Shown here: piece by piece, positions 22,169 to 33,343 of the stretch | How positions within the stretch are numbered: the first letter of the stretch is position 1 | Layout of the letters: every line of letters starts with the position of its first letter | Origin: Platanthera guangdongensis | Lineage: Eukaryota > Streptophyta > Magnoliopsida > Asparagales > Orchidaceae | DNA: 64,000 bases | Reading direction: 5' to 3' | Assembly: GCA_039583875.1 (NCBI GenBank) | Contig: CM077158.1 | Span: forward strand, 124,741,900-124,805,899 | Position numbers and translations under genes: made by a program | Notes under the pieces: generated by a model | Seen by the model: only the letters and a program-made list of their open reading frames with translations | What the model was told of the DNA's origin: nothing | The model's database searches: none

Positions 22169-23905
22169 TCAAGAAAACAAAAATACAGATGACCGGAACA
22201 AACGCTCTAAAATTTGGTCTAAGAATGGTAGTGGGAAATGATCCTTACGGGTGGCATCATTTAGTTTTCTATAATCGATGCACACCCGCCAACCCGTAAC
22301 AGTACGAGTTGGGATGAGTTCATTGTGCTCATTCTCCACTACGGTAACACCGCCCTTTTTTGGCACCACGTGAATGGGACTAACCCACGTACTATCCGAT
22401 ATGGGATAAATAATCCCCGCATCTAATAATTTAATAATTTCGGCCTTAACGACGTCTTTCATGTTTTGGTTACGACATCGCTGCGGCTGAATAGTTTTGC
22501 GGCAATTATCGAGAAGGAAAATCTTATGGGTGCAGAAAGACGGGTTAATCCCTTTGAGATCAGAAATTTTCCACGCAATTGCGTGGCGATGTTTAAACAA
22601 AACTCCAAATAAATCAGAAGTCTCCGATTCAGTCAAATGCGAATAAATGATAACGGGAAGGGTATCATCTTTTCCCAAAAAGGCGTATTTGAGTGAATCG
22701 GGTAGGAGTTTGAGTTCAAGGTAGGGCGGTTCTTCTAACGAGGTTTTAATTCCTATGTCTTTCTTACCAATTGGTTCGAAAGGCAAGTCTATAGAGGTAT
22801 CCTCATCGCAGTTAAAATTTTCGAGCGCATAAATATCGTCGTTTAAAAAAGTAGACTCAAAAATAGGGGAAGAACAATCTTCGAGATATGTGTCTAAATT
22901 ATAACAAAAGTCATCGCTCGTTGACGAGGCTCCTATGGAGGGATTAATAGAGAAAGTAACTTCGTCATCTCCTACCCGAAGGAGGAGATGACCGTTACTG
23001 ACATCAATTAATGCGCGGGAGGTAGCGAGAAAAGGGTGACCGAGTATAATTTGTACATCGGTGTCCTCCTCGATGTCCAAGATGATGAAGTCTACCGAAA
23101 AGATAAACTTATCAACGCGGACAAGTACGTCCTCCACTACCCCGATGGGAAACTTAACCGAGCGATCCGCAAGTTGGATTCGCATTTTAGTAGGGGCCGG
23201 AGTGCCCAAACCTAATTTTTGAAAGAGCGAGAACGCTATCAAATTAATGCTCACGCCGAAATCTGCAAGAGCGTATTTTACTAATATATTGCCAAAAAGA
23301 CACGGGATGGAGAACCGTCCCGGGTCATTTCTTTTTAGGGGCAATTTATTAGTAAGAGCCGCTGAGCAGTCAACATTTAGAGAAATATGCGAAATATTTT
23401 CTAATTTTTGTTTATTGGAAAGAACTTGTTTTAAGTATTTCGCATATTTAGACATCTGAGAGATTGCCTCGCAGAAGGGAACATTAATATGAATTTGTTT
23501 TAATAATAAAATAAATTTTTCGTACTGCGTGTCCTTACGCTCACTATTGAGCTTGTGTGGATATGGCAAGGGCGTTTTAATAATTTTTTCATTTAAAATT
23601 TGTAAAGGTGGCGTAATCGAAGAAGGGGGAAGAGGGGTCAGAGGTGAAATATGTATCTGAGGATCGGTCCGTTTTGGATCGATTACCTCCTTTCCGCTAC
23701 GGAGGGTTATAGCGTTGATATTTTCCCGCAGATTGGGCTCCGTGTTTCCCGGCAGTGCCCCGAGCGTGCGCTCGGACATCATTCGCGCTAGCTGTCCAAC
23801 CTGGAGTTCTAAGTTTTTTAGCGATCCGGTGATGTTACAGATATTTGACTCGTTGGAAGCTATATATTTAGAAAAATACATACTCAAGGGAGGGAATTCA
23901 ACCAC
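22169..23905 (-). pseudogene. E5 gag C-terminus, protease and start of reverse transcriptase
   Basis: A 578-codon frame. It begins with the late gag segment (NLELQVGQLARMMSERTLG, LPGNTEPN, INAITLRSGKEV). A long linker follows, then the protease (KYALADFGVSINLIAFSLF), where the usual DLGAS-type site reads DFGVS. VQIILGHPFLATSRALID is the second protease block. The frame ends in the reverse transcriptase N-terminus (SDSTWVSPIHVVPKKGG, GWRVCIDYRKLNDATRKDHF) and stops in LFRSSVFLFS. The gag zinc knuckle is not present. Confidence 0.9.
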
Positions 23906-24351
23906 GCCTTAGATTTGCATCTGAGGGAGAATGGAAAAAGGCGCAAACGAATGGCATCATCAGTGATGCCATTGATCTTAAATGTATCACAAATCTCCAA
24001 AAAACTAGACAAATGAACGTTCGGGTCCTCATCCGGCAGTCCGTCAAACTGCACGACATTTTGGATCATTTGGATAACGCTCGATTTGATCTCAAAATTA
24101 TTGTTCGCCACCGTCGGGCGAACAATACTGGACCTAGTATCATCCAAATTCGGTCGGTCGTAATATGACATTGTACGCTCGACGGCCGCATTCGGATTGG
24201 GGTCGGCCATAGCAACGGCAGAGGGTTCTTCGATGGATTCTTCGGGATCCAAAGAGGGATTTCGGCGTTGAGACCGAATATGCGCAAGCGAGCGTTCGAT
24301 CTCAGGATCAAAATCCAAATTTTCGGACTTCGAAGGCTGTCCACGGGTCAT
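23884..24351 (-). pseudogene. gag: E5 gag N-terminal part
   Basis: A 155-codon frame from ATG 24351 (MTRGQPSKSENLDFD), about 130 bases after the primer site. The capsid start is Athila-like: QMIQNVVQFDGLPDEDPNVH, LEICDTFKINGI, FPFSLRCKSKAWLNSLP. It overlaps the next frame by 22 bases out of register. Gag text that should follow WLNSLP, including the zinc knuckle, is missing, so an internal deletion joins the capsid start to the gag tail. Confidence 0.88.
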
Positions 24352-24480
24352 ACACCCTAAAATAGAAAGTAGAAAATTAACTTCTTTTTTTTGGATTTTG
24401 AAGAAATGTTTTTAAGTTTTTTTTTTAGAAATAAAGGTAAAAGTAATAGACTTCGGATTCGAAATAACAACTCAAAGAGT

Positions 24481-24504
24481 TCCCGGACAACGGCGCCAAA
24501 AACT
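24481..24504 (-). other. E5 primer binding site
   Basis: Minus-strand AGTTTTTGGCGCCGTTGTCC follows the LTR end directly. The TGGCGCCGTTG core is the aspartate-tRNA type of site known from Athila and Tat elements. Confidence 0.88.
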
Positions 24505-26046
24505 TGATTGGCCCGCGAACAGACTCTTAACTGTTGTTCGTTCGGTGAGTCGATCGCCGCGGGCTTGCTAGGGGAGGCAAGTGCTCCTATCGCAAGTAGT
24601 ACTCGATATTCGAGAGAATACCGAGGTCGTATTATTCCCGGGAACGAGTTGATTACCCCTACTACTCCGAAAACACTATTATTTTACCGAAATAGTAGTT
24701 GAGGGTTTTAATTAAAATAGGACGAAAATAGATTTAAGAAAATAGTCGATGAAGAGATAACTCCAGGTATCGAATTACGTTAGGAATAAAAAATAGATTT
24801 GAATAACTAGAGATCTAAAGTTTCAATTTAATTAAAGCGAAAACTTGGCCGTGGAGGTTCAAAATAATGAGCTCACCTATCTCTAGGAATATCGCTCACC
24901 TGGACATTAAGGCTATTTGACCGGGCTCTCGTCCGACGAAGGATTCCCCTTAATGCCCGCAGTACGCTAAGAACCCCGTTATTGGGTGGGGAACCCAATC
25001 CGGTAGAGTTAGTGCGCCTCCTCTCTCGAGGGTTAGTGCGGAACTCTATTTACCCAGGAGTGATCTGTCCATATGCACAGCCTCTCGGGTAGCCAGCGTA
25101 TGGATAACGGAAATAGAGCCCACACATCGATATGTGGTTCTACTCGTCGTTAACCCGGGGTAAACCTTAAGTTTTTTAATTAAATAGAAAAATTAGACAT
25201 ATGGTTATTTAAAATATTTTATATCACAAAGCTCTTCGATACCGAGGGCTAAAAGCAATTAGCCACTCATCAGAATGGGGATAGCTTATATGTTTGGTTA
25301 AGCGAGCATCCTAAACTATTCGCTGAAGGGTTATAGAGAAAATAAGAAGAAAAGTAAAATACCCTAACATTAGAAAAGTTATTACAAATAAACACACCCG
25401 CACTCATTCAAACATATAACAAGGGACAAAAATAAAACTAAGTTACACATAAGAGAAAATTGCATAATTAAAATTTGCAGGTCCCACTCAAACGAGTGGG
25501 GCGGGAAATAAAAGCTGAAAATTGCAAGTCCTACTCAAATGAGTAGGACTGAAATGAAAGCGAGTCATACTCAAACGAGTAGGAGAAAATAAATGCAACA
25601 CACGCACGCACTCTACTGAAATTAAAACACATACTCATAATGAAATACACACACACAGATTCCACTCAAATGAGTAGGTGAAAAATTAAAGCACGTCATT
25701 TAACTCTTAACGAGTAGGCGGAAATAAATGTTGATTACAAGGCTTTCTCAAATATTTACATCAAAATAAAGTCCGGCCATTTAACTCCTAGCGAGTAGGC
25801 GGAAAATCAATAGCAGTCATTTAACTCAAATGAGTAGGCGGTAGCATAAAAGCTAAAAATTACAAGTCCTACTCAAACGAGTAGGACTGAAAATACAATC
25901 CAGCCATTTAACTCAAGTGAGTAGGCGGAAAAAATAAAAATACACACTTGCTTGAATAAAATCCAGCCATTTAACTCAAATGAGTAGGCGGAAAATAAAA
26001 ATACACACGCACTCTACTTGAAAGTAACTACTCACGCACTCGACAT

Positions 26047-26050
<4 letters not shown>

Positions 26051-26081
<31 letters not shown>
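26051..26081. repeat. (CA)n microsatellite
   Basis: About 15 CA units in the E5 5' LTR; the equivalent at 16270-16288 is shorter. Confidence 0.95.
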
Positions 26082-26086
<5 letters not shown>

Positions 26087-26969
26087 TTAATTAAATAAGA
26101 TGATAAAGATTATCTCATACACTCACGCACTCGGGCGAGAAATAAGAATAATAAAGTTATCGAAAAATTAAAACAACTACATTTCTACCGCTGGAATGTG
26201 GTAGAAATGCATAAAAAGACGAAATAAAAATTGTTTGAGCAAAAAGTTTTCAAATTAAAGTGAGAAAGGCATGTGCCCGAAAAATTAAAACGTTTACATT
26301 TTTACCGTTAGATTTTGATAGAAATGCATAAAAAGTGAAAATAAAAATTGTTCGAGCGAAAATATTTTTTATAATTGCAAAAATCTAAGTTCTTGAAAAA
26401 TTATAATAACGCATTATACATTCTTATAGGCTTGTAAAATGCTTTAAAAAGTGAAGAAAACTAAAAAGGAGCAAAAGGTTTGTAACAAAAAAACAAGGAA
26501 AAGAAAATCTAAGTTAGGAGTAATGAAAACCACATTTTATCGTTTTACAAGTTTATAATAACGAATTTTAAAGCATAAAAATCTTAAGTCTAACCAATTT
26601 TTAAGAGTTTGAGAATGAAATCGGCTATAATAACGGCTATAAATTTTGTTATTATGATAGTAAAACAAATTGTTTTTCATTTTAAAACATAAATTTTGCA
26701 ATTTTTAACTCATACACACACGCACGTAATATGGAAATGAAATTAAAAGTACTTAGGATTGATGAAAAGGAGGCCTTCAGAGATTTTTCAAAGCATTATA
26801 AGGATGTAAAGAAAAGATTTTATTAACAAAAAAAGTTGATTACAATGCTTAAACAAACTTGAAAACGAGGGGGAAAGATCCTTACATAGCCCCAAAACTA
26901 GCTCCAAATCGCAGCCCTAAGCATCAAAACGGTTCAAAAATTTGGAACCATTAACTCATACAGCAGCTG

Positions 26970-26980
26970 CCCTTTTATAG
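26970..26980 (-). promoter_or_regulatory. TATA box of E5 5' LTR
   Basis: CTATAAAAGGG on the minus strand lies between the palindrome cluster and the transcribed part of the LTR. Confidence 0.78.
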
Positions 26981-27739
26981 GCAAAAATTTCTCAAGTACA
27001 CGCCCTCCGACACGGGCGTGTCTGGGGGCGTGTCAGCACTATTCAACAGCAGAATTCGGTGATCTGACGATGATGTGACATTGCGGCTGAAAACACGGCG
27101 GTCACGCCCCAAGTCACGGGCGTGACGGTGGGAGTGTCGTTCGGCAATTAAAGGCGTTGTTGACTTCGGGAGTCGCCGACGGCGGTTTGTCGGGCCAGGT
27201 GGAGAAGTCACGCCAAAGGTCACGGCGTGACGCTGGGCGTGTCGGGTTGAGTCGACACTCGACAAACGTCGAGCGGAAAGTGTCGATTGGAAAATTCGTC
27301 GAGCGGGAAGAGGAGTCACACCCTTGGTCACGGGCGTGACGCTGGGCGTGTCGGATTGTTCGACGATCGTTGAGTGCGATTCGTTGAGCTGGAAGCCTTG
27401 ATCGTCGAACGGGATGGACACGGGCTTGGTCACGCCTCGTGTCGGATTGACACGGGCGTGTGGCCGGGCGTGTCGACAATCGTCGAGCTTGAATTCTTCG
27501 AGCTGATTTCACGGGAAATTGGATTGTCACGCCCTGGACACGGGCGTGACCAGTAAGTACACGGGCGTGTACTTACTGTTTTGGGCATTTTTTTTATTTT
27601 TCCTGCAAATTTCAGAAAACAAAAATAAAATAAGTTAGAACTATTTTTACAAAAAAGAAACCTTTTATTAAAGAAAAATAAACTAAAATGACTAATTTAA
27701 TGTACATAAATATAGGTATATTTATAATTCATCAAGGAG

Positions 27740-28130
27740 AAAGCTGATAGAGCGGAAACATTGTCAAGGAAGTAGAGGCCACCACTCTCAGTCCCAGTAG
27801 CAGTCGTCCGTTGGGAGCTCGGATCCTAAAAAGAACAAGAAGTTGGAGTGAATATGACAGAGCATTGAATTTGCTTGCACAAAGAAGTAGCCGACAATAA
27901 ATTGCATGGAAACTTGGGCACATAGAGTGTGTCGGCCAGGCGAAGAGACAGAGTGACAAGAACCACCCCCGTACCATGAACCGGGGAGGGCGAGCCGTCT
28001 GTAACAAGGACCAGGGGCAACCGATCATGTGTTTCGAGGATAGAAAATCATTGAGGGTTGCCCGTCATGTGATTAGTCGCACCAAAGTTGATGAGCCATT
28101 TAACTTGAGTAACCACATGAGGACTACCTG
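27740..28130 (-). pseudogene. pol: E4 protease and pre-integrase part
   Basis: Minus-strand text upstream of the E5 insertion. The protease site near 28089 reads WLINFGATNHMTG where copia elements normally have a D-S-G core, so the catalytic aspartate is asparagine and the next residue phenylalanine. Then follow VLVTDGSPSPVHGTG, LADTLYVPKFPCNLLSATSL and GGLYFLDN. The frame meets the AGGAG duplication and resumes as integrase at 14721. One stop and one shift are visible. Confidence 0.82.
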
Positions 28131-29013
28131 AGGACGTGACCACCGATGCAGACGGCTTAGAAGAGGAGGCAAAAGAGTCACTAGAAGGGCGAAGATGTCG
28201 ATGTTTCATCCAGTAGCGATCCACAAGATGCATGGTGCCACCACAATGAGAGCAGAGGAACCGTGAAGAGCTACGCCCACCAGAATGGTAGTTGCGACTA
28301 CCAGAGCCACTCCATTGAGTCTGGTGAGCATTGTTGTCGGGAGGTGGAGAAGACAAAAGTGGACGCTAAAGTATAGAGGTAACTGCAGCAATGCGGGCAG
28401 TAGTTGTATCCAAGGTGGGAGAGTCCGCCTCGCCCAAGATTTGTTGGCGTCTCATGTCGTAGGACTCATTGAGTCGTAGAAGATCACAAACAACTAGAAG
28501 TTTCTGGAAGAGCTTATGCTGTTCGGCCAAATCCGTAGAGAATGGGCGATGTTGAAGAATCTCAGCCCCAAGAGCCTGAACTTGTTGATTAGAGGCAGCA
28601 GGAGAAATGGAAGGACGAGCGAAGAGGTACACATACAAAGAATAGATGCGGGACGTCTGAGCCCCCTTCGAGTACAAAGCAGCAAGATGAAGCCAAGCCT
28701 TCTTGACTATCTCATCATGACGGATGACGGGAAGACATTAATCGGAAAGACTGTTGGCTAGCCAAGTGTGCACAAGTGCGTCGCTAGCATCCCAGTCGTT
28801 AAACTCAGCGGAATTGGGAGGAGGAGGGTCATCGGTGAGGTGGTGGCGTTTGCGTTGTGAGCGAAGAAGGAAGGTGAAGGAGACACTCTAATCTGGCTAG
28901 TTGGAACTGACAAGTTTGGAGACGATGCAAAGATTCCCAGAAGGAATGGGAGGAGGAGGCTGATTGGCTACATGAGTAGCAGTGGTGGTAAAAGAGCCGG
29001 AAAGAGCCATGAA
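28131..29013 (-). pseudogene. gag: E4 gag
   Basis: The start is placed at the ATG near 29011-29013 (MALSGSFTTTATHVANQP), close to the leader. The capsid has FNDWDASDALVHTWLANSLSD, KAWLHLAALYSKGAQTSRI, IYSLYVYLFARPSISPAASN and LAEQHKLFQKLLVVCDLLRL. The zinc knuckle at 28254-28213 reads CSHCGGTMHLVDRY, so the last cysteine of CCHC is tyrosine. Several stops split it, near 28903, 28740 and 28368. Confidence 0.82.
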
Positions 29014-29062
29014 AAAGAAGCCGCGCGGGTTGAGAGAGTCCCGCGGGTAGAGTAAAGTCGAG

Positions 29063-31766
29063 TGATGAATTGTAAATATACCTATTTTTATGTACATTAA
29101 TTATGTCATTTTTATTTATTTTCTTTGCTTTCAGTCAATTTCCTTTAAAAAATTGTTCATATTTTGTTAAATTTGATTCTAACTTAACTTATTTTGATTT
29201 TATAAAATTTCAGGAAAACTGCCCAAAAATGACCTGACACGCCCGTGTCCCACGATGGCACGCCTGTGTCATGGGCGTGATATGTCCAATTCCGTGAGAT
29301 CAACAATTTTTGATGAAAAAAGCTTGACACGCCTGTGTCAACCAACGTGACATGCCCGTGTAACCGCTCTCGACAATTTTCGCTCGACATTTTCCGCTCA
29401 ACATTCATCGACACCTCCCCGACACGCCCGTGTCAAGATGCGACACGGGCGTGTACTCCTCCACCTGGTAAACAAGACCCGCACGACGAATTTCGACGCG
29501 GCCCGCACCAGATCAACCTCCCCAACACGCACAGAGTCATGCCCGTGACCTGGGGCATGACCGTCGCGATACCGACACGTGTCCTGCCCGAAGTCAACCA
29601 AGTCGTCACCTCGCCGGATCGAATCTTCAATAGTAGTGACACGACCCCTAACACGCCCGTGTTAGGGGGCGTGTTCTTCAATCTTTTGCCTATAAATACT
29701 TGTGTTCTATAAGAGCTCATGTTCCACTTTTTGGGGCCATTTTGTATAGGTGTTATGCTGCTGGGATGAATTCCAAATGTTATGTAAGAGATATTTTCTC
29801 CCCCCTCTCTCTCTTCTATTTTACCTTTGTAATCACCTTTTATTATTAATGCAAATGTAGTTTTTTTTTCCATTACATGTCTTGTACTTCATCTATGTGC
29901 CATACCTTATGCAATCTTATTTTTTTTCTTTTGTTTTAACTTTTTTTTCGCACTTTTTATGTGTGTGTGTGTGTATGAGATTAATTTTCATGTTTTTATG
30001 TTTAGTTATTTTTTACTTAGTTTTGGTTAGACTTAGGTTTTGATAAGATTTCCATTTCATTCTTATAGATCCGTAAAAATGATTTCAAAGTGTTTTCATT
30101 TTTTTAACTTAGATTTTTCTTTTTATATGGTAAAACTTTTTAGTTTTTTTCATTTTATTTTCACTTTTTAACAATTTTTTCGGAGTTATAGGACTGATAA
30201 TATAGTTGTTTTAATTTTTCGTGCACTTTGATTTTGTTTTAAACTTTTGCTCCTTTAATTTTTTTGACTTCATTTTATGCATTTCTACCGCATTCTAGCG
30301 GTAGAAATGTATTCGTTTTAATTTTTGAGCACTTAGCTTTTGCGTTTATTTGCAAATCTATTTGCTCGTTTAATTTTTATTTCAGCTTTTTATGCATTTC
30401 TACCGCATTCTAGCGGTAGAAATGTAGTTGTTTTAATTTTTCGGTAACTTAGTTTTTTGCAATTTTTTATGTGTGCGCATTTATTTCCGCCTACTCGTTA
30501 AGAGTTAAATGGTGCATTGTTTTTATTTCATTCAGTAGAGTGTGTGAGTTTTTACATTCTATCGTGTGCGTGTGTTTTACTTTATGTCGAGAGTGTGTGT
30601 GGGTGAGTTTTACTTTATGTAGAGTGTGTGCGTGCATTGCATTTATTTTGTCCTACTCATTTGAGTAGGACTCACTTTCATTTCTCCCGCCCACGCATTT
30701 GCGCCGGGACTCGCATTTTACTGCTTTCATTTCAGTCCTACTCGTTTGAGTAGGACTTGCAATTTTCTGCTTTATTTACTGCTTTTCTTTACTGCTTTCT
30801 TTTCCTGCTTTCGTTTTCTGCTTTCTTTATTGCTTTCACCGCCTGCCGTCCCCATTCTGATGAGTGGCTAATCGTTCTTAGCCCTCAGTATCGAAGAGTA
30901 TTGAGACAGATAAAATAGCTTTAAATAATTAAAGGTCCTTATTTTCTAATTAATTAAAAGTACTTAAGGTTTGCCTAGGGTTTACGAAGCGTAGGACCAC
31001 ATAATCGATGTGTGGGCTCTATTTCCGTAGTCCATACGCTAGCTAGCCGAGAGGCCGTGCGTATGGACCGATCACCCCTTGTTAAAGAGAGTTCTACACT
31101 AACCCTCGAGAGAGGAGGCACGCTAACTCTACTGGATTGGGTTCCCGACCCAATAGAGGGGTTCTTAGCGTAATGCAGGCGTTAAGAGAAATCCTTAGTC
31201 GGACGAGAGCCCGGTCGAATAGTCTTAGCGTTTAGGTGGGCAATATCCCTACAGCTAGGTGAGCTCATTTTAGTGGAACCTCCATGACCAAGTCTCTGCC
31301 TTAATTAATTTGAAATTTAGGATCTCTTTTTATTAAAAGCTTATTTTAGTTCAAATGCGATTCGATGCGGTTGTGCTAAGCTCTTCATCGGCTCCACCTT
31401 TTATGCTTTCATTTTCTGTTATTTTTATTATATTTAAAAAATACCCGACAAGTAATTATCAGTAAAATAATAGTCCCCTCCAGGGAAGAGTAGAAATAAT
31501 CGAACCGACCCCGAGAACAATACGACCTCGATATTCCACACCAGAATATCATGTACTACACGCGATAGGTGCACTTGCCTCCTTTCGTTAAAACTCGATC
31601 TCATCTTTTTATATACAAATTAATAAATTAGCGCGCCCCGTTTTCTAAATAAAAACCAAATCCGCCTTTTTTTCAATAAACCGCTCGGGGCGTCGCGGGA
31701 ATCCTCACCTATTTTTGCAGTTTTAACAGCATCAAGTTTTTGGACCCGATGCGAAAATATCAATCA
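29063..31766 (+). mobile_element. E6: solo LTR of the E5 family in E4 leader
   Basis: The first 60 bases (TGATGAATTGTAAATATACC and on) closely match the start of the E5 LTR, but in the opposite orientation. Internal GAGTAGG repeats, CACGCCCGTGT palindromes and the block near 30850-31270 also match. TCGAG at 29058-29062 is repeated at 31767-31771, just after the terminal CAATCA, which supports a 2704-base LTR left by recombination. Near the end, CATCAAGTTTTTGG resembles an LTR-primer-site junction, so the terminal 35 bases need care. Confidence 0.82.
29689..29698 (+). promoter_or_regulatory. TATA box of E6 LTR
   Basis: CCTATAAATA lies about 25 bases downstream of the last CACGCCCGTGT palindrome. 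Confidence 0.72.
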
Positions 31767-31771
31767 TCGAG

Positions 31772-32042
31772 CGAACAACAGGTCGCGGAGACAAGGAAGA
31801 AGGCCGCAGTGGACACAGAGGAAGAATTCAGGTGGATAGAAAGAAGGCCGCGCGAACAGGAGACAGAGAAATAGCATAAACAAGCTGCAGAGAGAGAGGG
31901 AAGAGAGTCGTGCACACAAAGAGCAGCGACTAAGAAGAGAATGGAGGAGAGGCCGCGCGAACAGACGTCAAGAAGGTAATAAAGCCGTGCGGATAGGAGA
32001 AGGCACTGAATCAGGCAGAAAAGATCGTTTCCTCTGATACCA
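31772..32042 (-). other. E4 leader and primer binding site
   Basis: The primer site is at 32042-32031 on the minus strand (TGGTATCAGAGG, initiator-methionine type). About 260 bases of leader without coding signal follow and continue at 29062-29014 beyond E6. GGCCGCGCGAACAG-type repeats occur twice in the leader. Confidence 0.85.
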
Positions 32043-32495
32043 TGTGCGAAAAAAAAGAGAAGCAATAAATTGGAATAACAAAAATCTTTATTATCCAAAT
32101 AATGTGTGTATTACATGGTATAGCCTCCCTTTTATAAACGGAGGAGATGAGAGAGATTACAATTAAATAATGTAGGACTAAATAATTACATGTACAAGCG
32201 GTTTAACATAAATAAAGGCCGATCCAGCTGCGCGGTTATAAGAATAGGCTAAATGCCCGAAAACCACCAGAGGGAGATGACAAGCCGCCAAGGAGACCGC
32301 CAGGTCGCCCGGTCTCCAAGTCATCAGGGACAGACCGGCAGACCTCCAGGGCACCAACAACAATAGTCCTGCAACCAAACTACCGGAGAGAAACCGACAG
32401 ACCGCTCAGACTATAATCTGCCAACTCTCCAGAGACAGACCGGCATGTCGCCCGGTATCCAAGACGCCAGACCGCCCGGTCTCTATTCTGCAACA
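32043..32495 (-). repeat. E4 5' LTR
   Basis: 453 bases, minus-strand TGTTGCAGAATAGAGACCGG to TTCGCACA, directly followed by the primer site. It matches 11583-11971. The flank on its outer side (AAGAG, 32496-32500) belongs to E7. Confidence 0.9.
32127..32136 (-). promoter_or_regulatory. TATA box of E4 5' LTR
   Basis: TATAAAAGGG on the minus strand; the 3' LTR copy is degraded to TATAAAATGG (about 11601-11610). Confidence 0.72.
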
Positions 32496-32930
32496 AAGAG
32501 AAGATAGTCTCAGCTGTGAAGCAAAGACTGCTGAGACAGAAACTGCTGAGATAGAGACTTGTCTCAGCTAGTAAGAAGAAAGCTTTGAGACAAAGGCCTA
32601 TCACAGCTGTTAAGAAGAAACCGTTGAGACCGCTGAGACAGAACCGCTGAGATAAATCCAGAGAAAATTCACAAGTCCAGAAGCGCTGAGAGCTAAGATA
32701 GATGGAATTGAGTGACTTAACATCACACAACGCTTCATGGATTTTTGGAATATTTTCTAAGTCTATATGGTAATGACCTTTGCTGACGTCATCAAATTCA
32801 ACTTACATATAGCCATTGCAGGAAAGCAGCAGTAGCACCGAAAGCTGCCTTATCCTTTTCTAAAGAAGGTGGGGCTCACCAAACCTTGGCTTGACCCACA
32901 AACAAGTGTGTCGTTGATTCAAATCAATAC

Positions 32931-32940
32931 ATATAAAAGG
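32931..32940 (+). promoter_or_regulatory. TATA box of E7 5' LTR
   Basis: ATATAAAAGG, about 400 bases upstream of the hairpin array. Confidence 0.75.
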
Positions 32941-33343
32941 GGAATAGAAAATGGATTAGGGAAACAAATGAAATAGATCAAACGGAAAAGGAACAGATGA
33001 AGAAAATACATAAAGAAATCAAAATGTAGCTGTTTATCATCTTCACCACCAAGCTTGAAAGCTAAAGTATAATAGAGATAGCCGCTAAGGCAAAGGAAGT
33101 TAGCTGAAACTCTTCAAGCTCAACAGGATATTTCTTTTCAGAACAAAGAAGCTGATTCGTTAATTTAATAAGCTGGTTGCTGCTCATTTGTGCAGCAGAA
33201 AAGAGTTAGCTGTAGAAGAGGACTAATTCTTTCATAGCAAGTGTGCTGGACTGATATCTGCTCTATCTAGCAAGGTAGACTCAGAGATTTATCTCTGAGT
33301 TAGTTGTTTATTTTATTAACTATTCTGTATTCTTTTCTTATAG

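Larger units (their letters stand above)
14722..27734 (-). mobile_element. E5: full-length Athila-type Ty3/gypsy element
   Basis: This 13.0-kb element is bounded by two direct LTRs of 3231 and 3230 bases and an AGGAG duplication. On the minus strand the order is 5' LTR, primer binding site, gag, protease, reverse transcriptase, RNase H, integrase, a 1.8-kb non-coding stretch, polypurine tract and 3' LTR. The FMDDFSVFG reverse transcriptase motif and the primer site with TGGCGCCGTTG fit Athila. The middle of gag is deleted, the pol frames are shifted and there is no envelope-like frame. The insertion point is inside the integrase region of E4. Confidence 0.95.
24505..27734 (-). repeat. E5 5' LTR
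   Basis: The 3230-base partner of 14722-17952, with the same ends, GAGTAGG repeats (25480-26000), TATA box and palindrome-rich U3 (27000-27570). The palindromes include GACACGGGCGTGTC, GTCACGGGCGTGAC and TACACGGGCGTGTA. The (CA)n run at 26051-26081 is longer than in the other LTR. Confidence 0.95.
11583..32495 (-). mobile_element. E4: Ty1/copia element split by E5 and E6
   Basis: On the minus strand the order is 5' LTR (32495-32043), primer binding site, leader, gag, protease, integrase, reverse transcriptase, RNase H, polypurine tract and 3' LTR (11971-11583). Placing integrase before reverse transcriptase defines the copia class. Removing E5 (14722-27734) and E6 (29063-31766) leaves about 5.2 kb, a normal copia length. 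Frames are broken in all domains. The 3' LTR lacks about 70 bases at its left edge, where E3 begins. On the right E4 is flanked by LTR sequence of E7. Confidence 0.9.

Noticed and set aside
26975..27530. Arginine-rich open frames of about 140-150 codons (also at 17161-17746)
   Set aside because: They appear twice only because the LTR is duplicated; the CACGGGCGTG repeats keep several frames open.
31727..31766. E6 ending at 31731 (CATCA before AGTTTTTGG)
   Set aside because: The TCGAG target duplication and the CAATCA end place the edge at 31766; the earlier point is kept only as an alternative.
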